Origin: Sepioteuthis lessoniana
Taxonomy: Eukaryota; Mollusca; Cephalopoda; Myopsida; Loliginidae
Length of the DNA: 64,000 nt
Direction: 5' to 3'
Assembly: GCA_963585895.1 (NCBI GenBank)
Contig: OY757907.1
Coordinates: forward strand, 113,326,888 to 113,390,887
Shown: in pieces, positions 43,574-55,639 of the stretch
Numbering within the stretch: position 1 is the first letter of the stretch
Layout: every line of letters starts with the position of its first letter
Notes under the pieces: generated by a model
Database searches by the model: none
Told to the model about the DNA's origin: nothing
What the model saw: only the letters and a program-made list of their open reading frames with translations
Made by a program: the position numbers and the translations under genes

Positions 43574-43989
43574 TTTTCTCGAAACAGCGAACATCAATGA
43601 CTTCATTATTCTCTAAATATCACTTTTCCGTCAATGATAGTGATGAAAATGTTACCAAGCGCTTTGATCTGTATTGCATGCTCTCGTTAAGAAGGAGTAT
43701 GTTCCAGTCACAGAATCCTCCCTACAAAGATTGGTTTAAACGAACGCAGAAAAAAGAAACAAATAAATAATCAGGATAAGAGAGGTTCTCACTTTCGAAT
43801 AATAATAAAGCTATCAATATACGGCAATTGAAAAAACAAACAAAAAAAAAAAAAAAACAAAGTGTGATACTGTTTAGGAGACACCGGTAAAGCGTAGCCC
43901 GAATGATGAATAGGAAAATTTTGTTACTGCCCATTTAGAAGTAGCATCCAAGTGCACACCAATCAAACCAAGAGCCAATTAGGGGTTAA

Positions 43990-46225
43990 TTACTGCCAGG
44001 TAAAAAGAGCAAACATGAAAAAAAAGTATCCTTATTTAAGGAAATATATTCAAAGAACCTTAATCCGCAGAAACTTAAGAAAGTCCAGAGAGAACGAACT
44101 AGAATATACTAAAATAACAACTAGAATACATCCGAGGTAACATCATTAAAATCAGAAAATCTGTCCAAGACAGACTATCACAATAGTCAGAGCAGAGAGT
44201 AAAGGAAGTAAATGGTAGGAAAAGCACCTCGAGAGCAAAATCAAATCTGCTAGCCAAAAATAATGACGTCAAAAGTGGAAAGCGCATTTCAAGAATCTGC
44301 TTGAAGTCCCTAATAAACATATCAAAAATGTTAATAGTCAGCTAGTTATCAAACCTAGGCAGTTTACGGAGGAAAAACTTGACACGGTTGTGAAAGAAAT
44401 CAAAAGCACATTAGTTGCAGGTCTCCACGAAACACCCGTTGGATTGAGGAATACAAAGGAATATGACGAGATACATCTTGGATGATTAAAAGCAGTATAT
44501 AAACAAACTACCATAGAAAAATGGAAGAAAGTCGGCATCCTCCTCTTCCTGAAGGCAGGTGACCTCGGAATCACAAGCAGTATGCATTTCAGAAGTATAA
44601 ATCTTACTGCCACAGCTACTAAGGATCAATAATGTTTGCTTTTCAATCGCATCTGTCCTAAAGTTGAGTAAATTCTTAGGAAAAATTTAAACTGTAATCG
44701 GAGAAATCGATTCACAAATTTACAATTTTTACAATTCGTCAAATCATCAAATGGGTATATGCGAAAAATCTTGTGACAACACATTTGTTTCTTTGGTTTG
44801 GTTTGGTTTGGTTTTATGACATATCACCCATTGTAGGTTATTTTATGCCGGATCTAGTTTTATATATAGAAACAGTTCTATTTCAAATAAATCAGCTCAG
44901 CATAAGCACACAATTTAGTTCTATTTAACCCACACATAGGATTCTATCTGGTGCTACCACCCCAGGCCAGAATTGATCTGAGAGCAATGGCAATAAAGGG
45001 TACTCCCCATTCCATAATGCTCCAGCATTACTGGAGCCTAACCATTAGATTTTTTAGTGTCATATCCAGGAAATTCGTAGGGGAAGTCTTGCCATTCTGC
45101 AGAGATGCAGTCGGTGTATTTAGCAGTCCAAGCCAACTGAGTCAACTTTTTATAGGAGATTTTTCAAATTATTTGATTCCATACACAGAGGGTAGACAGA
45201 GCAAATACTTCTCGCCTATCGTATTTCCAAAGAACCTGTTACGACGATAATGGTGATCTGCAAAAACACGAAATCAGTTGTTCACTCACCTGATGGTGAC
45301 ACAGACTTCTTTGACATTGTCAAAGGAGACTTGCAATGATATACATTGGCAATATACATATTTATAATTTGCTTATATTGCGAGCATCGAGTGTCAACAG
45401 ATTTAATATAAGAAAATGGTATCACATTAAAAGACCAGCCGCGGAAGATATTCCGCAGAAAACACCGTAGATGCAGAATTCACATATGATCCAGCGCTTC
45501 TTATAAATATATCTGCTCAAACTGAATTCCAACTGCCTAACTTAAAACAGGCAAAAAGAGGCACTAGCTTCAATACAATCTTAGATAAAATAGAGTTTAT
45601 GAGTTTTGACCAATATGAAGCCATCTCTAGATCACACCACACACCTCTGTTCACATATCTCGGTAGTTATATCTCATCTACTGAAAGTAAGGTCAACGTA
45701 CGCATTACAAAGGTGAGGACTGCTATAGACAGTTTATCGACCATTTTGAAATCTGATCCCTCAGATATCATAAAACAGGAACTCTTCAACGCTTTAACCA
45801 TATAATTACTTCCGTGTGGTTTCACGACCTGGTCAGTAACGAAACGTTTTGAGAACAATCAAGGAGGAAACTACAAAATCTTGCATGTTCTTCTGAACAA
45901 ATCTAGGGAGCAGCACCCCACAAAACAGCAGCTGTACAGCCACTTAACTTCCATCTCACCAACCATTCAATTAATATGAAGAAGAAATGCTGAGAAGCAT
46001 GAATAAAGTTATAAGTGACGTTCTCTGTTGAACTCCAACTCATGGACATACAAGTTTGGGCCAACCAGAAAGTCTTAAATGCATTAGTTCTGTGCTTGAC
46101 ACTTGCTGCAGTCTAAAGGACCAACCAAAAGATATAGGTGATTGGTATAGATGGAAAGATACAAAAAGAGTGAGAGAGAAGGTCAAGGGGAATCCCTGCT
46201 ATCAGCATGATGATGATGATGATGA
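43990..46225 (+). pseudogene. Decayed RTE-like LINE, split by SINE-3
   Basis: 43990-44765 covers the linker and N-terminal RT (QFTEEKLDTVVKEIKS, KKVGILLFLKAGDLGI, NRRNRFTNLQFLQF). The reading resumes at about 45145 with QLFIGDFSNYLIPY (the FVDFTKAFDS region, catalytic Asp context), then THLMVTQTS-type frames, TYLGSYISSTESKVNVRIT at about 45655-45715 and the C-terminus before a (GAT)n tail at 46206-46225. Many stops and frameshifts. It spans about residues 265-884 of the 10-kb copy and is much older. Confidence 0.8.
44766..45144 (-). mobile_element. SINE-3 inserted in RTE-like copy
   Basis: Starts with GGTTTGGTTTGGTTTGGTTT on the + strand, then the reversed tail (CATATCACCCATTGTAGGTT), and ends with the reversed head (TGCAGAGATGCAGTCGGTGT). 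It sits between two consecutive segments of the RT frame. Confidence 0.85.
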
Positions 46226-46229
46226 CCGT

Positions 46230-47080
46230 GATGATTGTATTGTAGAAAATAAAATCTTCTAGCAAAAGTTTTTTTTTTCACAAATGATATGAAAGTGAGA
46301 CCCTGAAGTAAAGTGTTCCTCTTTGAAGATACAATTAGCCATCTTTTTAAATATTTCCTTTTTTGGTAGACGACTAACGATGTTTGAGTGATTGGCAAAA
46401 TGTTCAATCAATTCCACCGTAGACTATGCGACGTCATCATCGAGAATGACTTGAAAGCCCGAACATCCGTATTAGTTTTAATTACCGCGATGTGGTTTTT
46501 CCTCCAAGTAAGATTGAACTTTTTTTAACATCAGATACTATTGATAGCGTACACTTATCCCAAATGAACTTTGGGCAGAGATTTCACAAATCAACTTCTT
46601 TGATTACAACATGAAAAGTAACAACAGACACTGTTGCTTGTATACATTGTCCTGCGCTCTTTTTCTTTTAATTTTTACAACATTCTACACAGAATGGCTT
46701 ATCACTGTATACAGAACAATCAAAATACAGTTTTCAAAGTTTGCATATAATCCCCATTTCAAAAGGGCACTTGTGACCTTAGACCTCAACTATATATATA
46801 TATGTGTATTTACAGAGAGATAGAAATAGAGATAGATAGATAGACAGATAGAGAGAGAGAGAGAGAGTTGATACTTAAGATTGGTGGATGGGAACACTTG
46901 AGAAAGAATTGATAGTTGTCACTCGCGTAATGGAAAGCTCTTCAAACGAATTAAGCACCCCGGTTTCCGTTAGCGTAAAATATAAACAAATGCCAACATT
47001 TAATTCATTTACTTTAAATTCTTGTCCTTAGGTCGAGGTTGCTGGTGGCTGTGAGTTCATATTATTTGACTAATGTAAAG
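46230..47080. other. Unassigned stretch
   Basis: Only a (GATA)n/(GA)n patch at 46820-46866. No element recognised. Confidence 0.5.
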
Positions 47081-47084
47081 TTAG

Positions 47085-47190
47085 CCGGGTTTCGATCCTA
47101 ACTTGAGACATCACACGTGACTTACCATAGCGATGAGTTGTGATACAACGAGGTAGTCTGTCAGTGGATGTCAATGTAGATGCACGTATT
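47085..47190 (+). mobile_element. SINE-5 fragment
   Basis: GCCGGGTTTCGATCCTAACT (box-B-like) followed by GATGAGTTGTGATACAACGA and GTCTGTCAGTGGATG. It parallels 58505-58595. The A-box half is not seen. Confidence 0.6.
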
Positions 47191-47446
47191 ACTAACCCCT
47201 CTGCAACAAAGTGGATACGACACCAGTTCATTTTTAAGCTTTGAACAACTGGGTTAGATTGGCTGTTTTCTTTCTCCAAGACTTACCAACTTTCAATAGC
47301 CGAGTATTCCCTACTATTTACCATCATCTGAACAAGGATATATGTATGTATACATTATTTTCTCACTTCAAAAATTGGTGTAAAATAAATTTATCCCAGA
47401 AAGTTTGCTTATGTAAAGTTAGTTAATATCCCTCTTGTCCGAAACT

Positions 47447-47448
47447 TA

Positions 47449-47493
<45 letters not shown>

Positions 47494-47576
47494 TGCAGAG
47501 AGTTGGCTGACTCAAATACTCTCGAAAATTTTCATAATCCTCAATCGGAAACACTATATATTTTTGGTAGCTTTTG

Positions 47577-47643
<67 letters not shown>

Positions 47644-47650
47644 GCGCGCA
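47447..47650. repeat. (TA)n and (CA)n tracts
   Basis: (TA)n 47447-47489 and a long (CA)n 47579-47640, separated by about 90 bp. Confidence 0.95.
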
Positions 47651-48684
47651 CAAAAACACACAAACAATTACAAACACTCTCGAGGAGTACTGAATAGTTT
47701 TTGGACCAGACAACAAGAGAATAACTCAGACGTAGATTCTAGTCCGCATATTAACTTACAGTTCTGCACACTTGTCATTGTTTTAGATATTTTCAAAACG
47801 AAAATCTAATTTTAAAAAAAATAGATATTTCTCTTCATGACTGGGTTGAGAACTTTTCGGAAACCTTTATGCGTTTTTTTTTAAATTCTATTTTAGCGTG
47901 AAATATTCATAATGATTAGATAATGCTAGCTTTAAATTCAGGCAAAACTATTCTGTAAACATATTCTGGTTGTTAAATGATATATTTTAATTATATTCCT
48001 GTTTACTTCACCTGTTTTTTTTTTTTTGTATATTTCCTTCGCGTTGTCAGGTGTTTCCGAAGTAATACATAAAACACTGCCTCCATTACTACAAATTTCG
48101 AGCTACATATACATTTTCTTTATAGATTATGATTTGATGATACTTTTTACCCCATTATTCAAATCATAACGCCTGACACTGAGCATGCGCAAGAATGTAC
48201 CTAATATTAGAAAATCAAAATAGCCAAATACAAGCAAGCATTTACTCTCATGTCAAAGTCTGACGTGTGACAAATGCTCCAGACTGCGCATTATCAATGA
48301 TACGTTATTCTTTTTTTAACTTTCTTTTCTGAACAATGATCAAGCGTCAGGCCAAGTATAAAATTAGAAAATGATAAATATATAAGAATGCTTAAACTAT
48401 TTCCTATTGCATTGACTCGATCTCTCGTTATTATCTTTTTTTACTGGTTTTACGTGGGAAATCTCATAACGTTGCTTCAAAATTGTAATATTGACTTTCA
48501 AACTTCGGCTTCTATTTGACTGCCTTTCCCCCTTTTTGTATGAAATATAATGTATTAATCTTGTTTTATGCAAATATCTGTCTGACAATTACGATAAAAG
48601 AGAAACTGCAAATGTACTATGTCCATTTATGCATTCATTTTTGTGTTTTCAGATGAAACATCATTAAATTTGTTATTATTTTAC
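47651..48684. other. Unassigned stretch, 1 kb
   Basis: No recognised repeat or coding signal. Confidence 0.5.
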
Positions 48685-49077
48685 TCTGCAAGTTTTTCAT
48701 TCCAATTTTAAACTGATGGCATTCAACTGTGATTCAGAGTGGCAACAAGTGTCTGCAAGTCTCCAGGACTCTTCTAAGTATTCTAGCTGATATTCTCAGT
48801 GCTCTGGACTGGATGGTCTCGATTCTTTCTAAATACTCTCTCTTTTCATGGACATTAGGGACCATTCCAAATGTTTAAACTACAACTCGTCTCAACGTCA
48901 TCCTCATGATCCACAGCTTTTTTATACTCTACTTCGAAACCCAAGTATATTTTATCTTTCTGCTTTGGTATCTACTGGAAAGGCCGTTTACACCAGATAA
49001 CAATTTCTTTTTTCTTATTAATTAATACTTGGTCTTGTCTTCTGGCTGGGATTAGGTTATCTGTTTTTACCTCAGTC
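48685..49077 (-). mobile_element. R4-like LINE 3' region
   Basis: Antisense of the 3' UTR block (AGTGGCAACAAGTGTCTGCA) to the endonuclease block (antisense TTGGTCTTGTCTTCTGGCTG at 49030-49049). Truncated where SINE-4 begins. Confidence 0.7.
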
Positions 49078-49355
49078 CTATCGTCGTAGGAAATAGACAC
49101 GGCGACACGAGTTCAAATCCTGGGCGAGACTGATTGCGTTTCACATAGCATTAATACTCTTGAAAAAGGTATGAATCCAATTATTCTCCCTCCAGCTATG
49201 GATAAATAGTAGGGCAGGCTAGATTCTTCAGCCTTGGTGAGGCAACTAGTCTAGGAGAAGGAAAACTCTGAATTCAAAACTGTTAAACTTCGCTTGAAAA
49301 AAAATTGACCTTGTGTCATATCCTGCCCGAGCAGTGGGGTTGGTAAATATGGTTA
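49078..49355 (+). mobile_element. SINE-4
   Basis: Starts inside the head (TCCTATCGTCGTAGGAAATA). Box B is GAGTTCAAATCCTGGGCGAG and the end CTGCCCGAGCAGTGGGGTTG. Confidence 0.88.
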
Positions 49356-49722
49356 TGTTTAGTCTGGTATTTCTTTGGTGTCAATTTACTTAATTCGTGT
49401 ATTATGTGAATAACTGCTCCATCTATGTCATCAAATAACCTAAATGTAATAGTCTTCAGCGTAATATTAGTCCTTACTTTATAATTTAACCTTCTACTAT
49501 AAAGATTAGTTTTGTCGGCAAATCAGCTTATATATATAACCATGCTTATCCTAAGCAAAGCTGTTTCTTAACTGACATATATAATTGGAACATAAGTGAT
49601 TTGCAATTAATAAATCAATTAAAAAAAACACAAATAAAATTACAAGGTGAGAGAAAATATATTTTGTTTTATTTTTTAAAATTATGAGTAAAAAGAGAGT
49701 GTAGAAATAATGAACTCTATAC

Positions 49723-49761
<39 letters not shown>

Positions 49762-49945
49762 CCGCCACACACAAACAACCGAGTTAAAACCTCGATAAAT
49801 AGCACATATTTATTTACATTGCTTCAATACAGACCTTATACTTTTTTTGGAAGATGCAAGTCAACGTTCTAATAGGTATGTGTTTAGGCCTCCACTCCTG
49901 ATACCGATAATCAAAGTTCCAATCAGAATCCACACACACACACAC
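49356..49945. other. Unassigned stretch with (CT)n tract
   Basis: (CT)n at 49725-49757; otherwise AT-rich and unrecognised. Confidence 0.5.
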
Positions 49946-49947
49946 AC

Positions 49948-50125
49948 ATGGCTCACTTTTCAACAGCTACAACACCGAAATATAGGGGAAGTCAATACTC
50001 CTTACCCTTTATCCGTACCTCAAAATGTTATGTTAAGCAAGAAGGCATCACGTACGATTTTTCGGTCTTTAGTATGACTGGATCTAGGATTAAACCTCGG
50101 TCTACCAGACCATTCGCGAATACAT
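49948..50125 (-). mobile_element. SINE-1, diverged
   Basis: Reverse copy: CACCGAAATATAGGGGAAGT, then GTTAAGCAAGAAGGCATCAC and the head region CGGTCTACCAGACCATTCGC. The 3' end is missing. Confidence 0.7.
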
Positions 50126-50184
50126 ATATATATGTGTGCGTATATATATATATATATATATACACATATATATATATATACCAA

Positions 50185-50452
50185 ACGACTCCTGCACGGG
50201 TAGAATATGATACAAAGTTAATTTTTCAATTGAGTTGTTTTTAATTTCGTTTTCAGTCACCTCGACTGGTTGCCACACAACTGAAGAGCTCTATCGAATA
50301 TCTACAAATATTAAGAGGAGAGACATAAGATTGATTAATTTTTCCTAAGGGCATTAACACAAAGGGAAACGCAGACAGATTCATCCAGGACTTAAAATCG
50401 AAATTCCATGTCCATTTCCGAAGATAATACCCGTTACGCAATACACCCTCCA
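50185..50452 (-). mobile_element. SINE-4, diverged
   Basis: Reverse copy from CGACTCCTGCACGGGTAGAA to the head TGTCCATTTCCGAAGATAAT and ACCCGTTACGCAAT. Confidence 0.72.
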
Positions 50453-50454
50453 AT

Positions 50455-50855
50455 AATAATAATAATCATAATAATATTGATAACAAAATAATAAATGCAG
50501 GTAATGTAGTAACAGAGACAAAATGATGAATCGTATAGTAAACGAACGCAGTAAATTAACGGAAAAATAATAGAAGATGAGACCCTACTGAGGGGGAAAA
50601 CTGATTCACCGGGAATTGTGCTAGACATTTGATCATACGATCAAGTGGTATATGCACAATCCGCAATTAGTTCAAGAGAATGTGATGCACAAACTTCCCT
50701 GCAATTTTGAGATACAAATGGATACAACTCGTGAAAGAATCAATACTATCAAGATTGAAACTCTGTAAAGACCAGCAGAAATACTTAGAAGTGCCCAGCA
50801 GACCTGAGGAGACTTCAGTGAAAAGCTATCAGTTAAAATTGGTCTAAAAAAAACG
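50455..50855 (+). mobile_element. R4-like LINE 3' end, decayed
   Basis: After a short AAT repeat, sequence matches the zinc-knuckle-to-3'-UTR order: a GTAACAGAGACAAAATGATG block, ATTTGATCATACGATCAAGT, then AGACCTGAGGAGACTTCAGT in the 3' UTR. No usable frame. Confidence 0.6.
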
Positions 50856-52070
50856 CAAGAATGCATGAGAACGCTTGGAGAGAAGGAATATTACAAGTAC
50901 TGCAGAATACTAAAAGCGAACAGCATCAAACTGAGCAGAAGGAACAAAAAATAAGAAAGAATACACCTCGAAAGAACAAAAAAACTTCTAGAAAACAAAT
51001 TCTGCTGAAGAAAGTTTATCAAAAGAAACAACTAAGCAGTCTCCGTTATAAAATACTATACACCATTTTTAAAATGGAAAAAAGTGGAACCCAGACAAAT
51101 TGACTAAAGGAAAAAAAAATTGATAAGTAGGCACAAGAGTTAACATCTCAGAGACGATATAGACATACTATACGTGCGAAGAAAAGAAGAAGTAAGAGGA
51201 CTCGCCAGCGTTCGGGATTGTGTTGATGCATTAATTCGTGGATTTTAGGTATAAATTAAAAAGTGAAAGGTAAGACTAATTACTGTGGCCAGAAACTTTA
51301 GCAGCTTTAGAACAAATTGGAAATCAACAAAAGCTAGAATTGAGAAATGGGAAGAAAAACAAATGAATGGATTCTAAGCGATAAACGTGAGAGATTGCAC
51401 ACAAGAAGACCTGGACATGGCAAATAAAAGAAAACCTCAAAACGGAAACTGAATCTTATAAAACGGAAGTACAAAACAAAGCCATAAGGAGCAACTAGCT
51501 CATTGGCCAAGTGGTCAGAGTGTTTGCCAATGGTCCGGGAGATCCGGGTTCAATCCCAGGTCACGTCATACCATAGACTTTAAAAATGGTACTTAATACC
51601 TCCTTGCTTAACACTCAGCAATATAAGGTACGTATCGATGACAGAGTGGTGCAATCCAAGGAAATGAGTAGCGCCCTCCCCTACACCTCGGTGTAGTAGC
51701 TATTGAAAAGGGAACCTTCAGGTCGCCCTCGACTACGGCCGCCAACTTTACTTACTTAACTACATTAAAGGGATGATTGATAGTACACACCAGAATAGCA
51801 AGACTAGGTTACGTAGAGACAAAGATGAAACGTTTAATCACATATTAAGCGAATGTAGCAAAGTTGCACTGAAAGAGAATTCATTGGGAATTGGGCAAAA
51901 ACATAAAACTTGACTATACTATCAAATAGTATATGCATAACCCGGAATCAGTCCTAGAGAATGAAATCAATAAAATCCGCCGGTATTTTTAAATACAAAT
52001 GGATCATGTAATCCCTGCTAGAAGACCATACCAAGTGTTAAATAATAAGAAAATGTGTAGTGAATTCAAT
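50856..52070 (+). mobile_element. R4-like LINE copy split by SINE-1
   Basis: 50856-51496 codes decayed thumb-region sequence (HLERTKKLLENKF, PFLKWKKVE, HLRDDIDILYVRRKEEVRGL). After SINE-1 it resumes at about 51758 with the zinc-knuckle region (NSKTRLRRDKDETFNHILSE) and an endonuclease remnant (DHVIPARRPYQVLNNKK). It ends where a mariner begins. Confidence 0.75.
51497..51757 (+). mobile_element. SINE-1, full length
   Basis: Head AGCTCATTGGCCAAGTGGTC (box A), box B GGTTCAATCCCAGGTCACGT, body and end CTACGGCCGCCAACTTTACT. Inserted in an R4-like copy. Confidence 0.9.
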
Positions 52071-52071
52071 A

Positions 52072-52680
52072 GGTTTCCAGACTTTTTTTTGTACAGGCAT
52101 TTGGAATTGTCGTAGACTCTTGAAAATTCACTATGTTATTGTTATCCAACTTATGAGATGACTGACCAATTTTTATGATTTCAGGTCCAAATAAGCAGCT
52201 ACAACAGGAATTGGAATACACCCTACTAAAGCCTGATTGTCACAGCTGATGAATTTCAAAAATGCAATCTGGACGTGAGGACACATTAGAAGAACGATAT
52301 GCAATAAAATTGTGTTTTAAACTTGGAAAACATGTCACAGAAACGTATGGAATGCTTCAGACTACTTTTGGAGCATCTTGCATTAATCTACCATCAGCTT
52401 TTGGGTGGCATAAGAGATTCAAGGAAGGCAGGGAGTCTGTGAAAGATGATGAGAGGTGTGAGAGGATCAAAGAAGTCAATACACCAGAGTTGATTGGCCA
52501 AAGGGTTAGGGTTTTGGTTACTATGTTGAGTTTTTAAGGGAGTTCAGGAAGAGATTCTTAGGGAAGAGGCCAGCACTATTCAAATCGGGTCGGTGGCATT
52601 TCTACCAGGACAATACACCAGTCCACAACTCCATCCTTGTCACTGACTATTTAACCAATATGGGCATCAAGACAGTTCTG
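52072..52680 (+). pseudogene. Mariner-like transposase, N-terminal part
   Basis: The 5' end GGTTTCCAGACTTTTTTTGT follows a TA and matches the end of the 55.97-kb fragment. The 91-codon frame 52262-52537 begins MQSGREDTLEERYAIKLCFK and includes FGWHKRFKEGRESVKDDERC, typical of the mariner DNA-binding region. After an apparent internal deletion and frame change, WHFYQDNTPVHNSIL retains the second catalytic Asp. The frame is cut at 52680, where a SINE-4 scrap begins. Transposases of this type cut and paste the element at TA sites; this one is dead. Confidence 0.8.
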
Positions 52681-52730
52681 CCGTGTCCATTTCCTACGAC
52701 GATAACCATTACACCACTGGCACCTCCGTA
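52681..52730 (-). mobile_element. SINE-4 head scrap
   Basis: Fifty bases of the reversed SINE-4 head (CCATTTCCTACGACGATAAC, then CATTACACCACTGGCACC), fused directly to broken mariner sequence. Confidence 0.8.
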
Positions 52731-52734
52731 TATA

Positions 52735-53465
52735 ACCTGTATAAGGAAGAAAGGAAAAACTGAAAAGAGAAATAGAATCCCTTTTAATAGCTGCACGAAA
52801 TAATACCAGAAGTACTAATTCTGTTAAAGAAAAACTGATGATAGGCCGGAGATTACGAGCTTATTTTATATGGTGGCTAAGATGACACTGTAAATCATAT
52901 ATAAGAAAATCCAGCAAACTAGTGAGAGAATAATAAAAGGGTAGACATGCCTGGGTAGGAAATGCGACCCTCAAAGAATTATGGAAGAGTCTAATGTCTG
53001 ACCATGCTGGAAAATTGTATATGCATAAACCATATTATGTCCTAGAAAATGGGACACAAATCGATCACTTAATCCGGGTAGAAGATCAGTGTCAATTAAC
53101 GAGAAAAAAGAAAGATTTTCTCAGATAGTTAATTTGATCTTTCCAGCTGATCATTTGATTTTCTTTTTATTTCACTAATAAAAAGAAAATCAAAAGATAG
53201 ACAAAACTTGGATATTGCCTGAGAGCTGAGAATGTTATGGTATCTGAAGGTGATGGTGATACCAATTGTAATTGTATCCTTGAAATGGTCCCCAGTGGCC
53301 AAGAAAATTGACAAGGGAACTAGATATTGAAAGAAAAATCGAAACTATACGAAACACAGTACTCAGAAGAGTCTTGGGGACATGAGGAATCTTAATACCA
53401 CACAAACTTCAGGGAAAACTATAGGTGAAAACTGGTGTTGAAAACTCGCAACAAGTAATACGTTA
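52735..53465 (+). mobile_element. R4-like LINE copy, decayed
   Basis: Order of KEIESLLIAA-type, zinc-knuckle (damaged), LYMHKPYYVLENGTQIDHLI and 3' UTR (CTTGGGGACATGAGGAATCT) segments matches the family on the + strand. Many stops. A short inverted repeat at about 53148-53192 (TTGATTTTCTTTTTATT and its complement) lies within it. Confidence 0.65.
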
Positions 53466-53529
53466 TCATAAACATTATAATTAATCATATTTTTTTAATC
53501 TTTTTAAAATTTAATTTAATCTAAGTTAA

Positions 53530-53725
53530 TTTAATTTCTTCATATCTCGTATCTGAGTTGCTGGAACAGCTGTATATAACGTATAGCAGTTAGTTTTTAA
53601 AGCTGTGACAAGTCTTCGTTTCCTCGCTTAAATTTTGAGCAACGTTTTGATTTGAAGCCTGACTTAATTTCCGGGGCAGATATGTTTTGCCCATATACCA
53701 TTTGTTTTCACGGTTGAAATGGTTT
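53530..53725 (-). mobile_element. Possible R4-like remnant
   Basis: CATATACCATTTGTTTTCAC and GGTTGAAATGG (53693-53723) match the antisense of the conserved NKWYM block (compare 21455-21485). Flanking similarity is weak. Confidence 0.4.
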
Positions 53726-53944
53726 ATTTATTAGTTCTGGGATTAAATACTAAAACTTGATTCATTTTAAATAACAATGCATTTCTTTATCAAATGTATA
53801 CTTTTCACAAAGTCTTCGTAATTTTGGTTGTGGAAAACAATTTTTGAGAAAAGGTGTATAAACGAAAAAATCTTCGAAAACATTTTTGGCCCAGATACCC
53901 TATGATGAAAATGTTTTCAAAATATCAGTTGCTCTACTTTAGTC

Positions 53945-54680
53945 TTTTTTGTTTCTTTCCTCAATGGCATATCAAACTTCGTGGGTTATGTATTGCAAAG
54001 GCCATCCTTGCAAAAGAAGAATAGTGATGTTATCTCATCCATAGTTTGTGGATAAGTGGGTTTATACCTTTCCCAGGTGTGTAAGTACGAATGCGAACGT
54101 AATTGTGTAACGTAATGGCCAAGGGATTCCGGTTCATGCCTTTGAGTTTAGTTAGGCTGAGAACCTTTCGGCTCAGCACATGAGTTAGTTAGGTAAAACA
54201 TTGATACAGGTGCTAACGCGGGCGCGCGCGGGTGGACGAAGGAGTCACTCGGATGTCACAATAGTCCGAGACAAAACGGGTGACGGAGTCCGAGTGACGT
54301 CACGCACCGGAAGCGCGTAGAGGTTTGTGGAGAATTAAAAGAAAGTTTGGGAGTTGAGTACTAGACGCCAATCGAGGAGGATCGACTTTTGGAGCTTGCA
54401 GACGCGAGGCGAACTTGCGCCCTATGGGGGCCGCTCGAGATGGGGGCCAAATGAATAAGACGGCATAGCGAGATTGTGTCTCTGCTCCTTATGTCGCAAC
54501 CTTTAACTCAAAGTTAATAAAAAGGTTTCGTACCTGGACAAGAAGTCGTTACGTGTTTTCGAATTTCGAGATTCCTATGTTCTATCGTTATGAATATCAT
54601 ATGTCCAGCGTTAATTGTGAATATGGTACAATTGCACGATTGGATATCGAACTCACTTCCTAGCATATTACAATCCTGCC
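53945..54680 (-). mobile_element. SINE-2 split by solo LTR 3
   Basis: The reversed tail and body run from 53945 (AATGGCATATCAAACTTCGT) to 54105. After the LTR the reversed head resumes at 54631 (GATTGGATATCGAACTCACT) and fades by 54680. Confidence 0.72.
54106..54630 (+). mobile_element. Solo LTR 3 (about 525 bp), promoter-like
   Basis: Begins TGTAACGTAA and ends ATATGGTACA (TGTA/TACA ends). ATTG (or AATTG, one base ambiguous) flanks both sides at 54101-54105 and 54630-54634. The interior is GC- and CpG-rich: a palindromic CRE-like TGACGTCA at 54295-54302, an ETS-like CCGGAAG just after it, TTAAAA near 54333, and AATAAA at 54516-54521, an order expected of U3 promoter then R/U5 polyadenylation signal on the + strand. 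A perfect 10-bp inverted repeat (GTCACTCGGA, 54244-54253 and 54289-54298) precedes the CRE. Confidence 0.7.
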
Positions 54681-54689
54681 CGTTTGATA

Positions 54690-55075
54690 CTTCCCCAAGT
54701 GTAGTCACCTAATCTTCTTTAATATCCTCTTGATTAGCTATGTTTAACTTTCTACTTTGTATGATTTGGTGATTTATATGAAAGACTAATTGATGCTTAA
54801 GCCCCACAGAGTCTCTGTGTTGCTTACTTTTGAATCAAAGTAATTATTTATGCAATTATTACCATTAGCTTTCATCTTTTATCAGCTAAATTAGATTGTC
54901 AGAAATATTAGCATTTAGAAAAAAAAATACATCTGAAAAATCTCTTTTGAAAATATTAATTTCTTAGAACATAAAGATTATTATTACGACTCTTTCTGAG
55001 ATCAGAAAAAAAAATAGTGCTATAAAGAAAATAAGCCAAATCTAATGCGAAAAACCCATCGATGAAAGCTGTCAA
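54690..55075. other. Unassigned stretch
   Basis: AT-rich, no element recognised. Confidence 0.5.
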
Positions 55076-55078
55076 AAA

Positions 55079-55086
55079 CACACACT

Positions 55087-55177
<91 letters not shown>
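55079..55177. repeat. Compound (CA)n-(TA)n-(GA)n microsatellite
   Basis: CA, then TA, then GA blocks in sequence. Confidence 0.95.
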
Positions 55178-55179
<2 letters not shown>

Positions 55180-55635
55180 AACTCCATGTGTGCCAACTAT
55201 TCATAATTGAGAAATAAATAAAAAAATAACATTAAAATGTAATGGAACATTGAAAATATAGTTCCGATCAATTATTTACAAAGGAATAAAATGTTGGCAT
55301 TCAATAAGCCTTAAGTGGATAATATATCAAATTATAGAAAAATCAAACAAAGCCTATGAGTGCTATCTCCACAAGTGAGAAATTATGACATGCAAAATAA
55401 TATCTTTTTTAAAGAACCGGCTATAAAAGCATATCAAAGTTAAAATTACATTTGTTGAAATATTTGAAAATTTACTAAAACTAAAGAATCATTAGTTACT
55501 CGGGTAACTTCATTTGTATTCTCAATACTGATTTGTTTTTGAATACCATTATTTCATAAGTATTCTGATATAAGCATAATTACGAATTTTTATTATTTGT
55601 TTAGACTTTGGTTTCAAGACTTCATGGATCGATGA
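55178..55635. other. Unassigned stretch
   Basis: No recognised family. Confidence 0.5.
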
Positions 55636-55639
55636 CGAT

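Noticed and set aside
47560-47720. CRISPR-like or minisatellite array
   Set aside because: It is a plain CA dinucleotide tract without spacers; the organism is clearly a eukaryote.
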